This document shows, in pieces, positions 25,603 through 30,287 of a DNA stretch of 30,287 nt. Below the pieces are notes generated by a model, which was given only the letters and a program-made list of their open reading frames with translations, did no database searches and was not told the origin of the DNA. Source of the stretch: Solirubrobacter ginsenosidimutans (GTDB lineage Bacteria; Actinomycetota; Thermoleophilia; Solirubrobacterales; Solirubrobacteraceae); assembly GCF_027587205.1 (NCBI RefSeq), contig NZ_JAPDOD010000082.1, positions 1 to 30,287 of the forward strand, in the 5' to 3' direction. Positions within the stretch are counted from its first letter, which is position 1. Each line of letters begins with the position of its first letter. The translations under genes were made by a program, and so were the position numbers.

Positions 25603-26604
25603 GACCAGTTACTTGATGCGAGCCCACCCGATCCCGCCCGCTTCGAGGCGATCTACCGCGCCAACTACGGCCCGGTCCTGGCCTACGCCCGCCGCCGCAC
25701 CTCGCCGTCCGACGCGGAGGAGATCGCCGCCGAGGTGTTCACCGTCGCGCTGCGCCGGCTCGCCGAGCTCGAGGACCCGGTCCTCCCGTGGTTGCTGGGC
25801 GTCGCGCGACACGCGCTCGCCAACCGCGCCCGAGCCGGCGCCCGCGCCCGCGTCAAGACCGCAGAAGCGGCCTACCTCGCGCCTGAGCATGCCCGCGACC
25901 CCGCCGACGCGCTCGCGAGCGCGACGTGTTCTGGCGCGCGTTCGCGACGCTCAGCCCCGACGACCGCGAGGCGCCGCGGCTCGTCGCGTGGGACGGGCTG
26001 CCGCTCGCGCAGGCCGCCCGGGTCGCCGGCACCAACGCGGGCGGAGAAGCCCGACGGCAGCCCGCTCACCGACCACCACGTCTCGACGACCGAGAGCTGG
26101 CTGCACGGCGAGCGCGCCCGCCTGTACGCGGACTTCGGCACCGAGGGCTGGAGCGATTCGGAGCTGCGCGCCGACGGATCGTTGCGGTTCCGCAACGGCT
26201 TCGGGCAGGACATCGTCCTTCACGACAGCGACGGGCCCGACGCCGTCGCGCAGAAGAAGCAGCTGAGCGAGAACTTCGTCGCCGAGTTCCGGCGCGAATA
26301 CCAGCAGGGCACGCTCGACGCGGCGGGGACGACGACGTTCGCCGGCAAGCCCGCGCAGCGCTACGTGGTCGACACCAGCGGCGTGCAACCCGGCGACGGC
26401 CGGCGCACCCCGGCGGTCACCTGGTCCGAGCATCGCGAGTTCTTCGTCGACGCCACCGACGGCACGCCGCTGGGCTCGATCAGCACCTCGAACTCGACCG
26501 TGAACGGCCGCACGAGGGTCGTGCGCACGACCGAGACCGTCGAAGCGATCGAGCACCGCCCGCCCACGCCGGAGAACCTCGCGCAGCTCGAATTCCACCG
26601 GTGA
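25603..26604 (+). pseudogene. Decayed ECF sigma factor fused to the tail of an anti-sigma-like gene
   Basis: Sigma region 2 is readable in one frame from about 25603 (DQLLDASPPDPARFEAIYRA, AEEIAAEVFTVALRRL, PWLLGVARHALANRAR). Near 25916 the homology moves to another frame: ERDVFWRAFATLSPDDREAP and LPLAQAARVAGTNA look like the start of region 4. One missing base (GCTCGC instead of GCTCGCC) explains the shift. Near 26035-26041 the sigma sequence stops before the DNA-binding helix, and the first frame resumes with an unrelated domain (EKPDGSPLTDHHVSTTESWL to the stop at 26604), which resembles the external part of sigma-partner membrane proteins and lacks its N-terminus and membrane helix. No good start or ribosome-binding site exists; the nominal TTG lies inside the aconitase hairpin. 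A deletion joining two neighbouring genes plus a frameshift is the simplest history. Confidence 0.78.
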
Positions 26605-26634
26605 GCCGGGAGGTCGCGGGCCGTCTAACCCCGT

Positions 26635-27327
26635 ATGACCTTCTCACCCACCGCGATCGTCACCGGCGCCAGCCGCGGGCTGGGGCGCGGCATCGCGCTC
26701 CAGCTCGTCGCCGCCGGCTACACGGTGATCGCCGCCGCTCGCACCGCGCCGGAGATCGACGGCGCCGTCAACGTCGCCGCCGACGTGACCACCGAGGCCG
26801 GCATCGCCGCGCTGCTGCGCGAGCGCTCCGCCGGCATCGCCCTGCTCGTCAACAACGCTGCCGCCCCACCCGTCCTGGACTCGCTCGAGGACCTGACCCC
26901 CGAGCGCTTCCGGCTCGGCTTCGAGGTCGACGTGTTCGGGGCGCTCGCGCTCACCCAGGCCGCGGCGCCCTACCTGGACGGCGGCACGGTCGTCAACGTG
27001 ATCTCCGCGAAGGGCGGGACACCGGCCGGGCCGGCGCATCTCTCCGTCTCTCCCTCACAGTCGGCGCTCACGGCCCTGACGCGCAACCTGGCGGTGATCA
27101 TGGCGCCGCAGGTGACCGTCCACGGACTGATGCCCGCGCTCACCCCGGCGGGCGGAACCGGTGTGATCGCCGCGCCGGCGCTGGGCGTGACGTTCGGCGA
27201 CGTGACCCTCACCGCCGAGCAGGTCGGCGACGCCGTGCTCGCGCTCACCGAGGAGCGCGAGCCGGGGATCTGGTTCGTCGACGCGAATCAGCTCTCGATG
27301 GTGACGAGCGTGCCGATCGGCGTGTAG
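26635..27327 (+). CDS. SDR-family protein lacking the catalytic Tyr and Lys
   Basis: The 230-residue product has the SDR nucleotide-binding motif GASRGLG at 11-17, Asp50 (AADVT), NNAA at 73-76 and the active-site-type Ser124 (NVISAKGG). The segment that should read YxxxK is HLSVSPSQSALTALTRNLA, which places Val138 and Gln142 at the Tyr and Lys positions, and the usual Asn before FGAL is Asp99. The fold and cofactor site look kept while the chemistry is lost or changed. The frame is intact with normal composition, so it is not an obvious pseudogene. The start ATG 26635 lies 30 bp after the stop of the sigma remnant. The last 40 bp overlap the L,D-transpeptidase gene on the other strand. Confidence 0.85.
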   Translation: MTFSPTAIVTGASRGLGRGIALQLVAAGYTVIAAARTAPEIDGAVNVAADVTTEAGIAALLRERSAGIALLVNNAAAPPVLDSLEDLTPERFRLGFEVDVFGALALTQAAAPYLDGGTVVNVISAKGGTPAGPAHLSVSPSQSALTALTRNLAVIMAPQVTVHGLMPALTPAGGTGVIAAPALGVTFGDVTLTAEQVGDAVLALTEEREPGIWFVDANQLSMVTSVPIGV

Positions 27328-28928
27328 GGATAGATCTTGGCCGCCGAGGCGAGCGGGAGCTCGACGCAGCCGACGCTCTGCGGCGTGCCGAAGGAGGCGC
27401 GATCGAAGGCGTGCAGGGCGTCGCCGCCGTTGAAGTAGCTGACCCACTTGATGCCCGGGTCGTTGTAGTGCGAGCCGTCCGGGTTGGTGCCGCTCATCGT
27501 GGTCTCGGGGAGATGCTCGAAGACCGGGAACGTGCCCAGCTCGGTCGGCGCGGCCGCCACGCCGGTGTTGCCGGGCGTGCTGAAGATGTTCTTGCCGTTG
27601 TGCCAGAGCGTCGCCACCTGCGGGAGGTGGTCGCGGTGCACGTAGACGTAGTTGTAACTCGAGTGCTCGACCTTGTCGTCGACGGCGCTCTTGAGCAGGC
27701 CCTTCCACAGCTCGGGCCCGGGCAGGCCGTCGACGGCCAGATGGTGCTCGTCCTGGTACATCATGATCGCGCCACGCACGATCACGTTGCCGGTCTCGGG
27801 CGCCCACTGCTTCTTGAGCTCGGACGGCGTGTTCGAGAACCGCCAGGGGAAGGTGCCGTCCGGCGGGTGCGCGGCGGCGCTGGACTGGGCGCGCACGGTG
27901 TGCGCCACCGGCGCGCCGGCCGCCTTGAACTCGACCGGCAGGTAGCCGTCCTCGGCCAGCAGCTGGATGAGGCGCAGCGGCGAGGCGGGCGGGACCTTCC
28001 AGTCGATCTCGCGGCCGGTGTTCAGGCCGCGCCCGGTGGCGTCGGCGAGCGCGACGGTGTGCGGGAGCGTGACCTTGACGTCAGACCCGAGCGACGGCCC
28101 GGTGCCGCTGGGCGTGAAGACGAGCGTGTGGTCGTTGGTGCGCTTCCAATGGCCGGCGACGGCGAGCTCGGGCAGCGACTTGCCGAACACCTTCTGGACC
28201 GACGCCGACAGCGTGAGGCGCAGCTGGTCGCCGGGATCGAGCCGGCCGCCGGGCGCCGGGCTGACCAGCGCGACGGGCCGCTTGGCGGGCGGGAAGTAGT
28301 GGACCGTGACCGCCGGGGCGAGCCGCTCCCACGGGCGGGCGGCGACCGCGACCTTGACGGTGCCGGCCTTGGCCTTCTCGGGCAGCTTGAGCGACGTACC
28401 GGTGCCGCGCGCGGTGTGGCCGGCGTAGGAGACGCGGGCGATCGGCTCGCTGAAGGTGACCGGCACGGCGCCGCCGACCGGCCGCGTGACCCACTTCGAC
28501 GTCACCTCGGCGAACGGCGCCATGACCGTCAGCTTCTGCTGCTTCGTCTTGCCCACCAGCCACGCGTTCCAGCCCGGCCGGCGGGTGACGACGTCGATCG
28601 TGATCTTCGCGCCGGGCGCGACCTTCTTGACCGGCGTGAGCTTGCCGTCGTTATCGGTCAGCGCGATCGCGCGGCCCTCGGAGTCCTTGGCGGTCGCGCT
28701 CTGGAGCGTCCCGCCGAAGGTCTGGATGTCGACGCGGGCGAGCGCCGCCGGGTCCTTGGCCAAGGTCGCGCCGGACCATTCGAGGACGGCGGTGACGGCC
28801 AGGGCCGCCACGGCGATCAGGCCGAAGCCGACGAAGATCGGCCAGCGCAGGCGGCGGGGGGACTGCTGCGGCTGGCGGTTGGTCCGCCGTTTCCGGGCAG
28901 CCGGAGATGGTGCGAGTCCGAGGGCCAC
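27288..28928 (-). CDS. L,D-transpeptidase with YkuD catalytic domain
   Basis: The 546-residue product has a basic cytoplasmic N-terminus, one membrane helix at about 31-50, two Ig-like/bacterial L,D-transpeptidase N-terminal domains (VTFSEPIARVSY, LVSPAPGGRLDPGDQLRLTLS), a short peptidoglycan-binding-like stretch near LIQLLAEDGYLPVEF, and a C-terminal YkuD domain. The catalytic region reads LHAFDRASFGTPQSVGCVELP with His506, Ser518, Gly520 and nucleophile Cys521. The usual HG and SHGCxR are HA and SVGCVE here, so the pocket is somewhat divergent. It would make 3-3 cross-links or attach proteins to peptidoglycan outside the membrane. Start GTG 28928. Confidence 0.92.
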   Translation of the reverse strand: MALGLAPSPAARKRRTNRQPQQSPRRLRWPIFVGFGLIAVAALAVTAVLEWSGATLAKDPAALARVDIQTFGGTLQSATAKDSEGRAIALTDNDGKLTPVKKVAPGAKITIDVVTRRPGWNAWLVGKTKQQKLTVMAPFAEVTSKWVTRPVGGAVPVTFSEPIARVSYAGHTARGTGTSLKLPEKAKAGTVKVAVAARPWERLAPAVTVHYFPPAKRPVALVSPAPGGRLDPGDQLRLTLSASVQKVFGKSLPELAVAGHWKRTNDHTLVFTPSGTGPSLGSDVKVTLPHTVALADATGRGLNTGREIDWKVPPASPLRLIQLLAEDGYLPVEFKAAGAPVAHTVRAQSSAAAHPPDGTFPWRFSNTPSELKKQWAPETGNVIVRGAIMMYQDEHHLAVDGLPGPELWKGLLKSAVDDKVEHSSYNYVYVHRDHLPQVATLWHNGKNIFSTPGNTGVAAAPTELGTFPVFEHLPETTMSGTNPDGSHYNDPGIKWVSYFNGGDALHAFDRASFGTPQSVGCVELPLASAAKIYPYTPIGTLVTIES

Positions 28929-28951
28929 ATAGCAAAAGGTAGGCGGGTCAG

Positions 28952-28968
28952 ATGAGAGGGCCTCTCAT
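28952..28968. promoter_or_regulatory. 17-bp inverted repeat before the L,D-transpeptidase gene
   Basis: ATGAGAGG-G-CCTCTCAT is a perfect inverted repeat with 8-bp arms around one base. It covers the stop codon of the HEAT-repeat gene and ends 24 bp before the transpeptidase start. The short loop makes an RNA hairpin unlikely, so a dimeric regulator site is the better guess. Confidence 0.4.
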
Positions 28969-29537
28969 AGAGAGGAAAGTTGCGAGCGGGCGATCGCGGC
29001 GAGCCCGTCGTCGGCATCCGCCTGCAGCGCGGCGATGCGCGTGCGGGCCTGCGGGTCTCCCGCGTCGGCCAGGAACAACAGTTGCTTGGCCGCGATCGTG
29101 CGCAGCACGCGGTTGTCGGAGTCCAGCGCGGCGTAGACCGTCGGGGCGGCCGAGGGATCGCCGAGCCGTGCCAGCTCGCCCGCGGCCTGGATCGCGCCCG
29201 GCGCGCCCTGCCAGGGCAGCGCGGACACGCGCTTGAGCTCCTCCCTCCCGGCGTCCGGGTCCAGCCGGGCCAGGCCTGCAGCAGCGTGCACGGCGAGCAG
29301 GTCGTCGGGGGAGGCCGCCAGCTCGCGCAGGCGCGGGAGACCGTCTTTCAGCTGACGCGCACCTACCAGCCGGGCCGCGGCCCCCGCCAGCAGTTCGGAC
29401 GTCGAGTCGAGCAGCTCGATTACCGCGGCGTCGTCGTCCGGGCGCCCGTTGAGCGTCAGCAGGTTGTTCGCCCAGGCGTCCTCGCGGTCGCGGTACGGAA
29501 CGTCCCCTGGGGTCTCGGGGATCTCGAGCTCGTCCAT
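28965..29537 (-). CDS. HEAT-repeat protein
   Basis: The 190-residue product is mostly amphipathic helices in a HEAT/PBS-lyase-like repeat pattern: AAVIELLDSTSELLAGAAARL, GLPRLRELAASPDDLLAVHAAAGLARL, GAPGAIQAAGELARLGDPSAA, and VYAALDSDNRVLRTIAAKQLL. Such proteins serve as protein-binding scaffolds. The ATG at 29537 forms a TGATG overlap with the stop of the upstream HELFH protein, so the two are translationally coupled and may act together. No catalytic residues are expected. Confidence 0.82.
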   Translation of the reverse strand: MDELEIPETPGDVPYRDREDAWANNLLTLNGRPDDDAAVIELLDSTSELLAGAAARLVGARQLKDGLPRLRELAASPDDLLAVHAAAGLARLDPDAGREELKRVSALPWQGAPGAIQAAGELARLGDPSAAPTVYAALDSDNRVLRTIAAKQLLFLADAGDPQARTRIAALQADADDGLAAIARSQLSSL

Positions 29538-30287
29538 CAGTGGTAGGTGCCCGCGTCGCCCTTGGTCTTGATCGAGTTGGCGCGAGCGCGGTAGGAGCCG
29601 GCGCCGTCGCCGTACGCGCGGACCTCGGCGGGCTCGCCCATCCCGGCGACGATCGTCCGGACCACGCGGTTGGGGATCTGGTCCACGAGCGCCTGCACGC
29701 CGGCCACGTCGGTCGCCGTCTGCGAGGAGACCCACGAGACCGCCGCGGTCGCCGCGCCCGGGCCCTGGCCGCGGACGTCGTTGGCGTGGAAGAGCTCGTG
29801 GCGCTGCGTGAGGTCGTCGGCCCAGAACTGCGTGCGCGGCGGCCGGCCGCCGCTGGAGGCCATGTTCGGCGTGAGGTCGCTGGACACGGTCGCGTAGTTG
29901 GCCGCCGTGATGTCGGCGTCGGTATCGCCCGCGATGTCGGTGCGCCCGAGCGACTGAACGCCCCACTTGATGCGGTTCTCGATCGTGCCGCGCACCTGGT
30001 AGACGTGCGCGGTCAGCGTGATCGTGATGCCGGTCACGCGCACGTCGCCGAAGCGGCAGATGCCGAACGCGTTGCCGGGCGGTGTCTCCCCACCGACCAC
30101 CGTGCCGTTGTAGGGGATGATCCCGGCGATCGAGTCGCACGCGTGGATGTGCTCGAGCTCGGGCTTGACGATGTCCGGGATCGTGATCGTGGTGCTCTCC
30201 GCGGGGCCCTGGCCGGCGGCTTCGGGAGCGGCGGGCGCGGCCGCGGGCGCGGGCGCGCCTTCCGCGGCAGGCGCGGCTCCGGCGGCG
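29537..30287 (-). CDS. Ala/Pro-rich protein with HELFH metalloprotease-like motif, C-terminal part
   Basis: The frame is open to the window edge, so the start lies outside. The visible N-terminal part is an Ala/Pro/Glu linker of about 27 residues, followed by a globular domain of about 220 residues. It contains VTGITITLTAHVYQVRGTI and the zinc-binding pattern HELFH (bases 29786-29800), set in TQRHELFHANDVRGQG. A downstream GMGEPAEVRAYGDGAGSYRARA contains a Glu that could be the third metal ligand. I do not recognise the family with certainty. Metallopeptidase-like domains with such linkers occur in extracellular contractile injection and toxin loci, which is only a hint. It is coupled to the HEAT-repeat gene. 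Confidence 0.62.
   Translation of the reverse strand, partial: AAGAAPAAEGAPAPAAAPAAPEAAGQGPAESTTITIPDIVKPELEHIHACDSIAGIIPYNGTVVGGETPPGNAFGICRFGDVRVTGITITLTAHVYQVRGTIENRIKWGVQSLGRTDIAGDTDADITAANYATVSSDLTPNMASSGGRPPRTQFWADDLTQRHELFHANDVRGQGPGAATAAVSWVSSQTATDVAGVQALVDQIPNRVVRTIVAGMGEPAEVRAYGDGAGSYRARANSIKTKGDAGTYH

Noticed and set aside
25926..28955. 1009-residue plus-strand open frame
   Set aside because: Composition is Arg/Ala/Asp shadow-like and it lies across an SDR gene in another frame and antisense to the L,D-transpeptidase. Its first 40 residues are the frameshifted sigma region 4 only.

Overview
The window looks like chromosomal DNA of a high-GC actinobacterium. GC is very high throughout, GTG and TTG starts are common, and genes are packed with 1-4 bp start/stop overlaps. 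The mix of genes (ECF sigma factor plus single-pass membrane partner, seven-fold Cys-containing secreted beta-propeller, baeRF-type release-factor relative, GGDEF-EAL protein with CHASE domain) suggests Solirubrobacterales/Thermoleophilia (Solirubrobacter- or Conexibacter-like). That assignment is inference: no rRNA, tRNA, phage, insertion sequence or CRISPR array is visible.

Layout. 1-2325 (minus): a LacI-family repressor with a striking tandem palindromic operator at its start codon, a 60-residue orphan ORF, and the N-terminal third of a large ATP-binding LuxR-type (LAL) regulator cut by the window edge. 2422-5313 (plus): a DUF3817 membrane protein and a CHASE-PAS-GGDEF-EAL cyclic-di-GMP protein. 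5314-6034: a 0.7 kb stretch without a convincing gene. 6035-9922 (minus): a four-gene catabolic operon (ALDH, FAH-family dehydratase/hydrolase, Zn alcohol dehydrogenase, SDR) that fits the lower half of an oxidative pentose (Weimberg-like) route to 2-oxoglutarate. 10059-11978 (plus): uppP and a nicotinate phosphoribosyltransferase. 11971-15045 (minus): a coupled operon of baeRF-type protein, beta-hydroxyacid dehydrogenase, nicotinamidase and protein-L-isoaspartate methyltransferase. With the convergent pncB this gives both steps of NAD salvage from nicotinamide.

15374-16566 (plus): an ECF sigma factor translationally coupled to a membrane-anchored putative anti-sigma partner. 16563-20276 (minus): a tight four-gene envelope operon (secreted seven-bladed propeller, Suppressor-of-fused domain protein, four-TM SHOCT protein, secreted/anchored protein with an internal duplication). 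It has no function I recognise and is the best candidate here for an undescribed system. 20343-21488 (plus): a predicted lipoprotein that is also a class-V PLP enzyme. 21485-22615 (minus): an unrecognised 376-residue protein. 22768-25545 (plus): aconitase with a long disordered linker, followed by a strong hairpin. 25603-26604: a decayed ECF sigma gene fused by deletion to the C-terminal part of a second gene. 26635-27327 (plus): an SDR that has lost both catalytic Tyr and Lys, overlapping tail-to-tail by 40 bp with an L,D-transpeptidase (27288-28928, minus). 28965-30287 (minus): a HEAT-repeat protein and the C-terminal part of an Ala/Pro-rich protein with an HELFH metalloprotease-like motif.

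The genes do not form one pathway. The coherent units are the sugar-acid oxidation operon, the NAD salvage pair, the sigma/membrane pair and the envelope operon. Several promoters have a TANNNT box only 6-10 nt before the start codon, suggesting leaderless transcripts.
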